A program made the position numbers and the translations under genes. The notes beneath the pieces were generated by a model, which worked only from the letters and a program-made list of their open reading frames with translations, had not been told where the DNA came from and ran no database searches. 64,000 nt of DNA from an uncultured bacterium (lineage in GTDB: Bacteria > Bacteroidota > Bacteroidia > Bacteroidales > Rikenellaceae). The DNA lies in assembly GCA_905214725.1 (NCBI GenBank), contig CAJMNH010000004.1:62001-126000 (forward strand). The letters are read 5' to 3'. Positions 1 through 9,539 of this stretch are shown piece by piece; position 1 is the stretch's first letter; each line of letters begins with the position of its first letter.

Positions 1-235
1 TATCCCACTCGTACACGGACATCATCGCGCCGGCTCGGTATCCCTCCTTCGGAGCGTTGAACTTATAGAGACAGCCGTAAAGCGCATGCGAATCGGCAGA
101 ATAGCTCACCAGCGTCGTGGAGTCGGTCGAAGCGCCGCGCGTAACGATGAAATTGGTACATGCTTCGGCAGAAGGTATCCAGAGCAGAAAAGCGAGCGCA
201 GAGGCTGTAATGAGGCGAAAAAACGGTTTCTTCAT
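1..235 (-). CDS. C69-family dipeptidase, N-terminal part (cut by window edge)
   Basis: This is the first 78 codons of a secreted peptidase; the rest lies beyond base 1. The reverse strand opens with ATG at 235-233 and a signal peptide (about residues 1-25, ending PSAEA) followed at once by CTNFIVTRGAS. In C69 peptidases the N-terminal Cys exposed by processing is the nucleophile, so Cys26 is the predicted catalytic residue. The YSADSH segment after it is also typical of the family. Known members cleave dipeptides; here it would act in the periplasm. Family assignment rests only on this N-terminus, but that is the most diagnostic part. Confidence 0.82.
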   Translation of the reverse strand, partial: MKKPFFRLITASALAFLLWIPSAEACTNFIVTRGASTDSTTLVSYSADSHALYGCLYKFNAPKEGYRAGAMMSVYEWD

Positions 236-315
236 AAACAAAATAAGGTTTGCGGTCAAAAATACAAAAAATTTATCTAATTTTACCGATGCGTTAACCG
301 AAAAAAGGAGAGATT

Positions 316-993
316 ATGTCGATCAAAAGTCAATTATCGGATGTGCGGGAGACATTGCCCGAAGGCGTTACGCTGGTGGCCGTATCCAAAACGCACTCCC
401 CCGCCCTGATCGAAGAGGCCTATGCCGCAGGACAGCGTATTTTCGGCGAGAGCCGGCCGCAGGAGATGGCTGCGAAATACGAAGCCCTGCCCAAAGATAT
501 CGAGTGGCAGATGATCGGTCATCTGCAAACCAACAAGGTAAAACTCATCGCTCCGTTCGTCTCGCTGATCCAGTCGGCGGACAGCGAGCGGCTGATCAAG
601 ACGATCAACGACGAGGCGATCAGGAACAACCGCGTCATCGACATCCTGCTCGAAATTCACGTCGCCGACGAAGAGACCAAATCGGGCTGGGCGTACGACG
701 CCCTACTTAAATATGTCAAAAGCGGAGCGCTGGCCGCCATGAAAGGCATTCGGGTGCGCGGCGTGATGGGAATCGCCACCTATACAGACAACGAATTCCG
801 CGTGCGGCTCGACTTCGAGTTGCTGGAACAGTATAAAAAGGAGTTGGAAGCCTATTTCGACGCATCGTTCGATACGCTCTCAATGGGCATGTCCGACGAC
901 TATCCGCTGGCATTGGAGTACGGGACAACCATGGTGCGCATCGGTTCGCTCATCTTCGGCAAACGCGATTATGCGGCGGAGGCAGCCAAATAG
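316..993 (+). CDS. yggS: YggS/PLPBP-family pyridoxal-phosphate homeostasis protein
   Basis: The 225-residue protein has the usual length of the family. It carries the PLP-binding lysine in AVSKTHS (Lys25), the IGHLQTNK motif and the C-terminal SMGMSDDYPLAL and VRIGSLIFG motifs that bind the cofactor phosphate. Members bind PLP without known catalysis and buffer vitamin B6 and amino-acid pools in the cytoplasm. It is a single gene, divergent from the C69 peptidase, and is followed by a short hairpin at 1021-1044 shared with the convergent MGMT-like gene. Confidence 0.93.
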   Translation: MSIKSQLSDVRETLPEGVTLVAVSKTHSPALIEEAYAAGQRIFGESRPQEMAAKYEALPKDIEWQMIGHLQTNKVKLIAPFVSLIQSADSERLIKTINDEAIRNNRVIDILLEIHVADEETKSGWAYDALLKYVKSGALAAMKGIRVRGVMGIATYTDNEFRVRLDFELLEQYKKELEAYFDASFDTLSMGMSDDYPLALEYGTTMVRIGSLIFGKRDYAAEAAK

Positions 994-1020
994 ATGCAAC
1001 CGGATTCGGAGCCGAAAATA

Positions 1021-1044
1021 AAGCCTGCGGGTTTCCGCAGGCTT
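1021..1044. terminator. Bidirectional hairpin terminator
   Basis: AAGCCTGCGG at 1021-1030 pairs perfectly with CCGCAGGCTT at 1035-1044 around a 4-base loop, with A-rich sequence before and TTAAA after. It lies between two convergent genes. Confidence 0.75.
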
Positions 1045-1060
1045 TAAACTTACAATTTCT

Positions 1061-1363
1061 TCAAACGATCGGAACGATCTCCTCCCAAAGATGCAAGGAG
1101 AGATCCACACACCCGTTTTTCCGAAAAACAACCCCTTCCTTCTCCAACAGGTCTCGCTGGGCGGGCCATGCGGGAGCCAGCCTTCCGCAACTGTTCACCA
1201 CACGGTGGCAGGGCAATCCCGCAGGGGCATGAGCCAATGCGCGCCCCGCTTTACGCGACCACTGCGGCCGCTGGGCGAGCCGCGCCAACTGTCCGTAGGT
1301 CACTACCTTACCCTGAGGTATCTGACGGACGATGTCGTAAATCTCTGCGTCGAAATCATCCAT
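1061..1363 (-). CDS. MGMT-family DNA alkyltransferase-like protein
   Basis: This 100-residue protein is the short single-domain form of the O6-alkylguanine-DNA alkyltransferase superfamily. It has the winged-helix DNA-binding segment (IPQGKVVTYGQLA, residues 15-27) and the active-site motif PCHRVV with Cys52. Because the alkyl-acceptor Cys is kept, it is not an Atl protein, in which it is replaced, most often by Trp. The long N-terminal domain of Ada/Ogt is missing. Its start codon overlaps the stop of the upstream Obg gene at base 1363, so the two are probably co-transcribed. Whether it is catalytically active cannot be told from sequence. Confidence 0.85.
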   Translation of the reverse strand: MDDFDAEIYDIVRQIPQGKVVTYGQLARLAQRPQWSRKAGRALAHAPAGLPCHRVVNSCGRLAPAWPAQRDLLEKEGVVFRKNGCVDLSLHLWEEIVPIV

Positions 1364-2376
1364 TACTTATGCAACGCTTCCCACAGCAAATCTTTCAGCT
1401 GCGGGATATTGTATCCCGTCACCGACGAGATGAAGATCGACGGAATTCCTTCGGGCAGATGTTCCCGCATCTCGGCGATCAACTGCTCGTCGAGCATGTC
1501 GCTCTTCGTAACGGCCAGCAGACGCTGCTTGTCGAGTAATTCGGGATTATACTGCGTCAGCTCGCCCAGCAGAATTTCATACTCGCGGCGAATATCGTCG
1601 GCTTCGGCCGGCACCATAAACAACAGCACGGAATTCCGCTCGATATGGCGCAGAAAACGCAACCCCAATCCTTTTCCTTCGTGCGCGCCCTCGATGATTC
1701 CCGGAATATCGGCCATGACGAACGACTTATGATCGCGGCATTCGACGATGCCCAGATTGGGTTCGAGCGTCGTAAAGGCATAGTTGGCGATCTTGGGCTT
1801 GGCCGCCGATACGACCGACAGCAACGTCGATTTGCCGGCATTCGGGAACCCGACCAGACCAACGTCGGCCAGCACCTTCAACTCCAACACGAAAGCCCCT
1901 TCGTCGCCCTCCTCGCCCGGCTGCGCATAACGCGGAGCCTGATTCGTGGCGCTCTTGAAATGCCAGTTGCCCTGCCCTCCGCGACCGCCTTTGAGCAGCA
2001 CCAACTGCTCTCCGTCAGCCGTCACTTCGCCGACGGGAACCAGTTCGCTCTCGCCGTTCTCATGCTCCACGACGCGTTTGGCCACCGTGCCCAACGGTAC
2101 GGGAATGACAATATCCCTGGCATCCTTACCCGATGAACGGGCCCCCGATCCGCAACCGCCGTCCTCGGCAAACTGGTGACGCTGATATTTCAGGTGGATA
2201 AGCGTCCAATATTGGCTGTCGCCCTGCAAAACGATACTGCCGCCCTTTCCGCCGTCGCCGCCGTCGGGGCCACCGAATGCGACGAACTTCTCACGGCGGA
2301 AATGCGCCGATCCGGCGCCGCCATGCCCCGAACGGGCGAAAATTTTCACATAGTCTACAAAGTTCGAACCTGCCAT
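1363..2376 (-). CDS. obg: GTPase Obg/CgtA
   Basis: Obg is a ribosome-associated GTPase needed for 50S maturation. The glycine-rich N-terminal Obg fold is clear ([21 protein letters not shown]), followed by the G domain with GFPNAGKST (G1), [16 protein letters not shown] (G3 and switch II) and TKSD (G4). I chose ATG at 2376, giving 337 residues beginning [13 protein letters not shown], because Obg proteins start just before this conserved segment; an in-frame ATG at 2421 would add 15 unconserved residues. A TAnnTTTG promoter lies about 110 bases upstream. Confidence 0.96.
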   Translation of the reverse strand: MAGSNFVDYVKIFARSGHGGAGSAHFRREKFVAFGGPDGGDGGKGGSIVLQGDSQYWTLIHLKYQRHQFAEDGGCGSGARSSGKDARDIVIPVPLGTVAKRVVEHENGESELVPVGEVTADGEQLVLLKGGRGGQGNWHFKSATNQAPRYAQPGEEGDEGAFVLELKVLADVGLVGFPNAGKSTLLSVVSAAKPKIANYAFTTLEPNLGIVECRDHKSFVMADIPGIIEGAHEGKGLGLRFLRHIERNSVLLFMVPAEADDIRREYEILLGELTQYNPELLDKQRLLAVTKSDMLDEQLIAEMREHLPEGIPSIFISSVTGYNIPQLKDLLWEALHK

Positions 2377-2484
2377 AATATTGTCGGATTTGCCGCTGCA
2401 AAGACAGTGCTGGTCAAGCATCGAACCGAGTATTCTTCGGGTTCCGCAGGAACATAGCCTATCTTAATTCGCGTTTTCTGAGAC

Positions 2485-2492
2485 AAAGGTAG
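2485..2492 (-). promoter_or_regulatory. Bacteroidota -7 element upstream of obg
   Basis: The minus strand reads TACCTTTG, an exact TAnnTTTG match about 110 bases before the obg start. No clear -33 TTG was seen at the expected spacing. Confidence 0.5.
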
Positions 2493-2528
2493 TACAAAAA
2501 AGCGAGAAAGCGACCGTCCGGCATGCGT

Positions 2529-3158
2529 TTAGCCGATCGAGTCGATCATCCGGCGCAGCTCCTCGCGCCAGTCCGCATTGCTCTCGGGGCACAGCGTCCG
2601 ATACCCCAACGCCGCACCCGCAGCTGCATTGGCCGCACTGTCGTCGATATAGAGCGTCTCGGCGGGAATGAGTTGCGCATCGGACGCCATCCGGTCGAAA
2701 ATTTCACGGGCGGGCTTCATGCATTTCATCTCATAGGAGAGATACAGTTTGTCGAAATACGCATCGAGCGGCTTGCCGGCGGGCGAAAACTCGCTGCTGC
2801 GCGCCCAGTCCATCACGAAAGGATTGGTGTTGCTCAGCACATAGAGCCGATAGTCGCGGCGCAACTCCTCCAAGCAGGCGAGCCGTTCGGGCGGAACCGG
2901 CATCAGAAAAAAGCCCAGCCACGCTTCGCGCGCCTCGGCATAACTCACTTCTCGTTCAGCGCATTCGCTCAAACGCCGGACGAACGCGTCGGCCCCGATT
3001 CGCCCGCTTTCGAGCTCCATGAAGAATCCGCGCTGATGGAAACTGTCCAGATATTCCGTCGGATTTTTCAGGCCGACGCGTTCGAACGCCGCCAGCGCCC
3101 GCGAAAATTCGAAATCGACGATAACGCCGCCGAAGTCGAAAACCAGATTTTTAATCAT
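2529..3158 (-). CDS. HAD-superfamily (subfamily IA) phosphatase
   Basis: The 209-residue protein has the HAD motifs in order: VFDFGGVIVDFE (nucleophile Asp8), YVLSNTN (motif II), the lysine region KPAREIFDRM and the C-terminal acidic motif LYIDDSAANAAAG. The alpha-helical cap between motif I and II (residues about 15-90) marks subfamily IA, close to the YihX-like sugar-phosphate phosphatases. Substrate cannot be assigned. ATG at 3158 was chosen because it puts motif I seven residues from the start, as is usual. The gene sits between ald and obg in the same orientation, about 96 bases after ald. Confidence 0.88.
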   Translation of the reverse strand: MIKNLVFDFGGVIVDFEFSRALAAFERVGLKNPTEYLDSFHQRGFFMELESGRIGADAFVRRLSECAEREVSYAEAREAWLGFFLMPVPPERLACLEELRRDYRLYVLSNTNPFVMDWARSSEFSPAGKPLDAYFDKLYLSYEMKCMKPAREIFDRMASDAQLIPAETLYIDDSAANAAAGAALGYRTLCPESNADWREELRRMIDSIG

Positions 3159-3254
3159 ACGTTTGCTATTAGGAGGACGAATATACGCAATTTTATCCTG
3201 CAAAAAAAATGCGGCGGCCGGAAATGGCCGCCGCAAAACAATTGGCAAAACAAA

Positions 3255-4361
3255 TCAGTGCCCCAGCGGCTCGTAAGGAAGCCCCCACGCCTCGGCGACC
3301 GATTGGTAAACGACTTTGCCTTCCACCACATTCAGACCGAGCCGCAACTCCTTGTTCTCGGCGCAGGCTCGCTGCCACCCCTTGTCGGCCAGTTGCAATG
3401 CATAAGGCAACGTGGCATTGGTCAGCGCAAGCGTCGAAGTATAGGGCACCGCTCCGGGGATATTGGCTACACAATAGTGCAGAATGCCGTCGACATAGTA
3501 CACGGGATCTTCGTGCGTCGTGGGACGCGACGTCTCGAAGCAACCGCCCTGATCGATGGCGACATCGACCATCACCGTACCCGGTTCCATTGTCTTTAAC
3601 ATATGGCGCGTCACCAGCTTCGGAGCCTTGGCTCCCGGAATCAGCACGGAGCCGACGACCAGATCGGCATGTTTCAACTCTTCGCGGATATTGTATTCGG
3701 AAGACATCAACGTCTTGACGTTCTTGGGCATCACATCCGCAAGATAGGTCAGCCTCCGCAGCGAGATGTCGCAGATCGTGACGTCGGCGCCCGTACCGGC
3801 CGCCGTGCGTGCGGCCGCCGTCCCCACGACACCCGCGCCGATGACGAAGACCTTCGCCGGCTTCACGCCCGGTACGCCACCCAGCAGAATACCCTTGCCG
3901 CCGCGCGGCTTTTCGAGAAAATAGCGCCCTTCCTGCGTGGCCATGCGGCCGGCAACCTCCGACATGGGAATCAGCAGCGGCAGCGACCGGTCGTCGCGTT
4001 CGACGGTCTCGTAGGCACAGCATACGGCGCCCGATTCGATCATCGCCCGCGTGAGCGCTTCGCTGCTGGCGAAATGGAAATAGGTAAAGAGCAACTGTCC
4101 CGGACGAACCAACTTGTATTCCGGTTCGATCGGCTCCTTGACCTTGATAATCATTTCGGCCGTCGCATACACCTCCTCGATGGTAGGCAACAGTTTGGCT
4201 CCGACAGCCTGATAAGCCGCGTCTGCGAATCCGCTGTTGACGCCCGCGCCGCTCTGGACGTAGACGGTATGCCCTCGCCGAACGAGCTCCATGGCTCCGG
4301 CCGGCGTGAGGGAAACGCGATACTCGTTGTTCTTGATTTCCTTAGGAATTCCGACGATCAT
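3255..4361 (-). CDS. ald: Alanine dehydrogenase
   Basis: The enzyme interconverts L-alanine and pyruvate plus ammonia using NAD(H). At 368 residues it has the usual length. The substrate-site residues are all where expected: Arg15 (NNEYRVSL), Lys75 (VKEP) and His96 (TYFHFA). The Rossmann motif [12 protein letters not shown] is in the middle and the DVAIDQGG signature follows. It is a cytoplasmic homo-oligomer in known cases. It appears to be a single gene with AT-rich sequence upstream. Confidence 0.97.
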   Translation of the reverse strand: MIVGIPKEIKNNEYRVSLTPAGAMELVRRGHTVYVQSGAGVNSGFADAAYQAVGAKLLPTIEEVYATAEMIIKVKEPIEPEYKLVRPGQLLFTYFHFASSEALTRAMIESGAVCCAYETVERDDRSLPLLIPMSEVAGRMATQEGRYFLEKPRGGKGILLGGVPGVKPAKVFVIGAGVVGTAAARTAAGTGADVTICDISLRRLTYLADVMPKNVKTLMSSEYNIREELKHADLVVGSVLIPGAKAPKLVTRHMLKTMEPGTVMVDVAIDQGGCFETSRPTTHEDPVYYVDGILHYCVANIPGAVPYTSTLALTNATLPYALQLADKGWQRACAENKELRLGLNVVEGKVVYQSVAEAWGLPYEPLGH

Positions 4362-4426
4362 ACTAATAAGTTTTAATTTTTCGAAAGCAATTTAGCGAAA
4401 TTAAAAACAAAATCCAACAATTTTTC

Positions 4427-6871
4427 TTAGAATTTATAACTTATCGTCAGCGTCGCACTGCGTCCGTAGGCATAAAGACAGCTCACGGCAAAAGGGCGGT
4501 AGAAAGTTTCCGCTCCGCTGCGCAGGCGGCGCACCCGATCGGATTCATAGGCCGAATATGCCGTATGCCGATCGTCGAGCAGGTTTCCGACCGACAACGT
4601 AACCGAAAGACGCGATGCCCCCAGCCGCCACATCTTGCCGGCCGAAGCATCGACCGTAAAGGCGTCGTCCAGCCGTTCCTGTCCGGTAAACAAGGCGAAC
4701 GTTTCGGGGGAATCGGAGGCTTGATTGACGACACGAGAGGTCCGGTAGTAGAACGACGGTGCAACCCGCCGCCCGCCGATAAACGATGCGTCGGCCGAAA
4801 AATACCACCCCGAACGGCCGAAATAATGCACACCCGCCGTTGCGGCCAGCGAAGCCGTACCGCCAGGATGCAGACCGCTCATGTAACTCGTAACCCCATC
4901 GGCGCGCAGTTCGTTACCGGAATCGGTGTAGAGCCACACCGCGGGGTTCTTCGCATAGGTATGGCTGCCCGCTTCGACGGCCGCCGTCAGACTCCAATTC
5001 CATGTGAGGCGCAACTTCGCAGCGGCCTCCACGCCATAATCGAGCCGGCCGATGCCGCGCACGGCCATGTCGCAATATTCATAGGCCAGATCGTCGAAAA
5101 AACGGGTCGTACGCATTTCATCCCGCGTCGCCGCGAAATATCCCGTCACCCGCAGATCGAACGCTCCGCCCGTGCGAACGAACCCCAGTTCGGCGCCGTA
5201 ACGATGCCACACAGCGGGATCGTCCACCGTCCGGTTGTTGTAAAGCGGCTGTAAAAACAGATCGGCAACATCGGGCGTTCCGGCAGCGATCATTGCCGAC
5301 GCCTCGAGATAACTGCGGGGCGAAAAGGCGTAACCGACGCTTGCACGCAGGACGTATGGCGTGAAATGCAGCCGGCGGGAACACCCGTAGGAGCCTTCGC
5401 CCGGAAATAACTCCTTCTCATAAAACCCGCGACGCCGAACGACGCATTGACCGACGCTCGCGCCGAAAGCCGCCGTCACCCGATCCAAGCGATAACGGAT
5501 CACGGCGTCGGCCGACACCTCGCAGCGAACCGTGCGATAGTCGTAACCGAAACGGTCGCCCTCGCCCACCGTCCGGTCGGGATGCCGCAGATCGTTCTGC
5601 AAACGGTTGGAGTAGGTCGCATCATCAAGCAGGAAATGGTCGATGTCGGTCAAACGGTCGGCTCCCAACAGATCGCGCATCTGTTTATACCAGCGCGACG
5701 CATCGTAATCGGCCCGCAGAGCGCAGGAGACGGTCAGTTGCGGATCGACTTCGGTTTCGGTACGGATCGCCACCTGAATCCGCAGCGGACGCTCCACCCG
5801 ATCTTCGAGGGCATAAAGCGCCTCGCCGTCGGGCTGCATCCGGTTGCGGCGGTAGAGTTCCTCCCAGTCGATCTGCGTATAGCGTTCGTCGCCGGCGCGC
5901 CACACGGCATCGACGGCATCGAACGCCGCGCCGGTGAAGTAACTGGGCAGGTAGCGATAGTTGTCGGGGCGGGGCGTCGAAGCGTCGTACCACGCCAGCG
6001 AACTCTGACGCCGGACGCCTGCTTCGACGGCGGTCGTCGCATGCAATTGCGTCGAAGCGCCGATCCGCCCCGAATAAGCGACAACGCCCGACGGCAACAG
6101 TTCGCGCCGCACACGGCTGTTGCGTACATCACCCGCCTGACGGCCCCACGCAGGATTATAGTAATTCGAACCCCGCAATGCAAAGGCCTCTTCCGTAGAA
6201 GAGGAGCGAAGGCCCCGTTCCGAAAACGGGACAACGAGCAGGATCGCCCAGCATCCATCGGTTTTCGTGCGGTGACCGAGCCACAAAGCCGCCGTCGACT
6301 GCCGCGTATAGACCCCGTCGATCAGCGCGTCGCGGCCGAAACGCCCGTCGGCCGTAACGGACAGATTCCATCGCCGAGGCAGTTCGAACGCCAATGCAGC
6401 CTCCGCTCCGGCCCTGTAATTGCGGGTCGCCGCACGCAGGGCGAATCTCCCGCTCGGTATCGGATCGCAGGCAGTGAGCGACACCGATGTCGTTCCGACG
6501 CCTGCATCGAGCATTCCGACCTGCGGATGCGCGCCCGAAACATACCATGATTCTGCCTGCAAGCGTCTGAGCGCCGAGAGATAACGCCACGGCACCTCCA
6601 CGCCTTCCAGCAAGACGGGCGACAGCGCGTAATCTTCACCCCGCCGGCGATATGAAACGGCCGAAAAGCGAAATGCGGACACCTCCGCAAAGAGATCGCC
6701 CGCCTGCTGTACCGCCCGATAGAAAAGCAGCGAATCGCTATCCAATTCGGGTGCGAATATCTCCTCGTGCGGCACAAAAGGATCATAGGGCTCCTCGTCG
6801 AACGATTGCGCGCCAACGTCCGAATAATGCAATAAAAAGACGATAAATAGTATTTTATAGCATAATTTCAT
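4427..6871 (-). CDS. TonB-dependent-receptor-like outer-membrane barrel with a reduced plug
   Basis: An 814-residue outer-membrane protein. ATG at 6871 was chosen because it gives a clean signal peptide (MKLCYKILFIVFLLHYSDVGAQ); an ATG at 7006 would add 45 residues that do not look like coding sequence. The C-terminal half is a barrel with alternating aromatic strands, the SVGNLLDDRH motif common in TonB receptors and a terminal Phe (TISYKF). The N-terminus is odd: there is no carboxypeptidase-like domain, and only a short remnant of a plug is visible around SPVLLEGVEVP. It is divergent from another barrel gene. Substrate unknown. Confidence 0.72.
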   Translation of the reverse strand: MKLCYKILFIVFLLHYSDVGAQSFDEEPYDPFVPHEEIFAPELDSDSLLFYRAVQQAGDLFAEVSAFRFSAVSYRRRGEDYALSPVLLEGVEVPWRYLSALRRLQAESWYVSGAHPQVGMLDAGVGTTSVSLTACDPIPSGRFALRAATRNYRAGAEAALAFELPRRWNLSVTADGRFGRDALIDGVYTRQSTAALWLGHRTKTDGCWAILLVVPFSERGLRSSSTEEAFALRGSNYYNPAWGRQAGDVRNSRVRRELLPSGVVAYSGRIGASTQLHATTAVEAGVRRQSSLAWYDASTPRPDNYRYLPSYFTGAAFDAVDAVWRAGDERYTQIDWEELYRRNRMQPDGEALYALEDRVERPLRIQVAIRTETEVDPQLTVSCALRADYDASRWYKQMRDLLGADRLTDIDHFLLDDATYSNRLQNDLRHPDRTVGEGDRFGYDYRTVRCEVSADAVIRYRLDRVTAAFGASVGQCVVRRRGFYEKELFPGEGSYGCSRRLHFTPYVLRASVGYAFSPRSYLEASAMIAAGTPDVADLFLQPLYNNRTVDDPAVWHRYGAELGFVRTGGAFDLRVTGYFAATRDEMRTTRFFDDLAYEYCDMAVRGIGRLDYGVEAAAKLRLTWNWSLTAAVEAGSHTYAKNPAVWLYTDSGNELRADGVTSYMSGLHPGGTASLAATAGVHYFGRSGWYFSADASFIGGRRVAPSFYYRTSRVVNQASDSPETFALFTGQERLDDAFTVDASAGKMWRLGASRLSVTLSVGNLLDDRHTAYSAYESDRVRRLRSGAETFYRPFAVSCLYAYGRSATLTISYKF

Positions 6872-6894
6872 TATTTCTACGCCTGATTCTACTA

Positions 6895-6902
6895 CAAATA
6901 TA
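6895..6902 (-). promoter_or_regulatory. -7 element for the 4427-6871 barrel gene
   Basis: The minus strand reads TATATTTG, an exact TAnnTTTG match 24 bases before the chosen start. A good -33 TTG was not found. It lies back to back with the promoter at 6941-6971. Confidence 0.6.
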
Positions 6903-6940
6903 ACACTTTTTCGCAGGATCCGCATTTCGAGGGAGGGGTA

Positions 6941-6971
6941 TTGCTTTTTCGGAAAAGAATCGATATATTTG
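6941..6971 (+). promoter_or_regulatory. Promoter of the 7049-9487 barrel gene (TTG, 20 bases, TATATTTG)
   Basis: TTG at 6941-6943 and TATATTTG at 6964-6971 are separated by 20 bases, matching the Bacteroidota vegetative promoter (TTG, 19-21 bases, TAnnTTTG). The start codon is 77 bases further on. Confidence 0.8.
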
Positions 6972-7048
6972 TCGGCAATAATCCGAAAAGATACCCTGCG
7001 CAACACTCCGACCGACGCTCCGTACCCTATCGGACCAGCACTTACCGA

Positions 7049-9487
7049 ATGAAAAAACTAACGCTTCTCCTGCTGCTGTCGATCCTACCCATGTGTATGT
7101 ATGCGCAGCAGAAATTTCTGCTGCGCGGCCAAATCGTCGACGCAGCGAACAGTACCCCCGTAGGCTTCGTCACAACGTCCCTGCTCCGCGATTCGACGGC
7201 CGTCGTCGCCGTCGCCGCCGATGCACAAGGCCGGTTCGAACTCTCGGTATCCGCCCCGGGCGATTATCAGTTGCATATTACGATGGTGGGTTATAACCCC
7301 GAAACGCAGCCCGTAACCCTTCGCGGCGCCGTCACCGACGTCGGTACGATCCGCATCCGTCAAGGGGTCGACATCGATCAGGTGACCGTTACCATCCAGA
7401 AACCGCTCGTCACGTCCGATGCAGAGAAGACGACCTACTCCGTGGAAGACGATCCGCAGGCCGCATCGTCGACGCTCGAAGAGATTCTGCGCAAGGTGCC
7501 GCAGCTGACCATCGACGCCGAAGGCAACGTGAAACTCAACGGACAAAGCGATTTCAAAGTGCTGGTCAACGGCCGCTCGTCGGCAATGTTCAAGAATTTC
7601 AAGGACGTTATCCGCAGTATGCCCGCTTCGCAGATCAAAAAGATCGAGGTCATCACCGAACCCTCGATGAAATACGACGCCGAAGGTTCGGGCGGCATCA
7701 TCAACATCATCACCGCCCGTAAGGAATTCGACGGCTACAACGGCAGCCTCAACTACAACACGGGATTAAATACCCGACAGAACTACGGCGGCGCCACTCT
7801 CTCCATTCAGAAAGGCAAGTTCGCCGCGTCGATCCAAGGATTCTTCTATCAGATGAACCGCAAGAATCGCCCCTACACATCGGAAAACTGGCAGGAGAAC
7901 TATGCCTCCGAAGAACAGCATTACCGCACCTCCGAATCGGCTGGTTACGGGAAGGGACACAACGAGTATGTTTCGCTGAATCTGAGTTACCAGCCCGATA
8001 CGCTCAATCTGATTACCCTCGAAGGATCCCTTTGGACAGGAGGCTGGAAAAACTATTCGGACAGCAACACCCGTTTTCTCGACAAAGACGAGACGCCGAC
8101 GGTCGAATACGCCTCTTCCGATTATGACAATTACCCTTATACGGGATATCAAATCGGCGCCAACTACGAACGGCGTTTCCGCAAGCCCGAACACACGCTC
8201 ACGGTTTCGGACATGGTCGAGATAGATCCTGACAAAGGCTACAACCTCGTCTCTTACGACGGAATCCTGAACTACCCCTCATCGCAACTCTACAAGCGGC
8301 ACACGAGCCAAAGCACGACGAACACGTTCCAGCTCGACTACTACAATCCGCTCGCAGAGCACCACTACATCGAGGCCGGCAGCAAATACATCTACCGCAT
8401 TAACAAAGGGTATCAGAACGAAATTCCGTGGGTGGAACCGGAAGGGTTCGATCCCGCGAACATGACCAAATACGACGACCTGCGGCAACGGCAGCAAATT
8501 TTTTCGCTCTATTTCGGCTACGGCCTGAAATTCAAGAAGGTTTCGGCCCGCACGGGAGTCCGCATGGAACGCACGTGGAATCATGCCGACGCCGATAACA
8601 GCAGGGAGGGAATCTACACCTATGGAAATCGGCTGCTGAACTTCATTCCCTATCTCAGCGTCACCTACAAGCCGCGCGACGGACACAACCTCTCCCTCTC
8701 CTATACCGAACGGCTGCGACGGCCCTCGATCTCGATGCTGTCGACCTACCTCGACGACAGCAACCCCTACAACACGTCGCAGGGCAACCCCGATCTGAAA
8801 GCGGCGACGACGCATACGCTGTCGCTCAAATACAATTACTTCTCCCCGAAATGGAGCGGCACGTTCACGCTGTCGGGACACTTGTCGAACGACGGCATCT
8901 CAAGCTGGACGGGCGTAAACAGCGAAGGGGTTTCGCATACGACGTACAGCAACAACGTGCGTTCGCGCACGGCCAGCGCACGGCTTTCGGTCAATTACTC
9001 TCCTTCGAAGAAATTCTCCTTCGCATTGAACGGGCGGGGAGGTTACAATCATTACCGACTGCCCGAAGAGGATATCACCACCGAAGAGTTCACTTTCGAT
9101 CAAAACCTCAACATGAATATCTCGCTTTGGAAGGCAGCCACCGTTTCGTTGGGCGAAGGCTACAACAGCGGCAGTGCAAACCTCGGCCGCAAGTCGGGAG
9201 ATTATTTCTACTCGTACGCCTCCCTCTCGCAGAAATTCTTCAAGGAGAAACTGCAAGTCTCCGTGAGATGCTACAATCCGTTCACCAAATACCAGACGTA
9301 CAGTTCGACGGCCGAAACTCCGACCTATTTTTCACGGAATCACAACCGCAACTACGCCCGTCAATTCTCCATCGGCGCTTACTGGCGGTTCGGCAAACAG
9401 AACGTCGAGGTCAGAAAAACACGAAAATCGATCTCCAACGACGACATCATGGGCGGCGAAAACAAACAAGGCGGCGGCAAAGAGTAA
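7049..9487 (+). CDS. TonB-dependent outer-membrane beta-barrel family protein
   Basis: An 812-residue transporter-like outer-membrane protein. The order is signal peptide (residues 1-20, ending MYAQ), a carboxypeptidase-like regulatory domain (about 22-105, with TTSLLRDSTAV and FELSVSAPGDYQLHITMVGY), a TonB plug (about 115-215, with LEEILRKVPQLTID, VLVNGRSS and the SGGIINIIT end motif) and a large beta-barrel. The barrel resembles the OMP beta-barrel group in which IPYLSVTYKP and LSYTERLRRPS are typical. ATG at 7049 was preferred over one at 6941 because it gives the signal peptide. Ligand unknown; no SusD partner is adjacent. Confidence 0.9.
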   Translation: MKKLTLLLLLSILPMCMYAQQKFLLRGQIVDAANSTPVGFVTTSLLRDSTAVVAVAADAQGRFELSVSAPGDYQLHITMVGYNPETQPVTLRGAVTDVGTIRIRQGVDIDQVTVTIQKPLVTSDAEKTTYSVEDDPQAASSTLEEILRKVPQLTIDAEGNVKLNGQSDFKVLVNGRSSAMFKNFKDVIRSMPASQIKKIEVITEPSMKYDAEGSGGIINIITARKEFDGYNGSLNYNTGLNTRQNYGGATLSIQKGKFAASIQGFFYQMNRKNRPYTSENWQENYASEEQHYRTSESAGYGKGHNEYVSLNLSYQPDTLNLITLEGSLWTGGWKNYSDSNTRFLDKDETPTVEYASSDYDNYPYTGYQIGANYERRFRKPEHTLTVSDMVEIDPDKGYNLVSYDGILNYPSSQLYKRHTSQSTTNTFQLDYYNPLAEHHYIEAGSKYIYRINKGYQNEIPWVEPEGFDPANMTKYDDLRQRQQIFSLYFGYGLKFKKVSARTGVRMERTWNHADADNSREGIYTYGNRLLNFIPYLSVTYKPRDGHNLSLSYTERLRRPSISMLSTYLDDSNPYNTSQGNPDLKAATTHTLSLKYNYFSPKWSGTFTLSGHLSNDGISSWTGVNSEGVSHTTYSNNVRSRTASARLSVNYSPSKKFSFALNGRGGYNHYRLPEEDITTEEFTFDQNLNMNISLWKAATVSLGEGYNSGSANLGRKSGDYFYSYASLSQKFFKEKLQVSVRCYNPFTKYQTYSSTAETPTYFSRNHNRNYARQFSIGAYWRFGKQNVEVRKTRKSISNDDIMGGENKQGGGKE

Positions 9488-9539
9488 AAGGAAGGGGAGC
9501 GACGATTTTCGCCCCCCCCCTTTATTTGTACTCGGGTTC

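Noticed and set aside
1061..1363. Atl (catalytically dead alkyltransferase-like) assignment
   Set aside because: The acceptor cysteine is present in PCHRVV (Cys52), whereas Atl proteins lack it.
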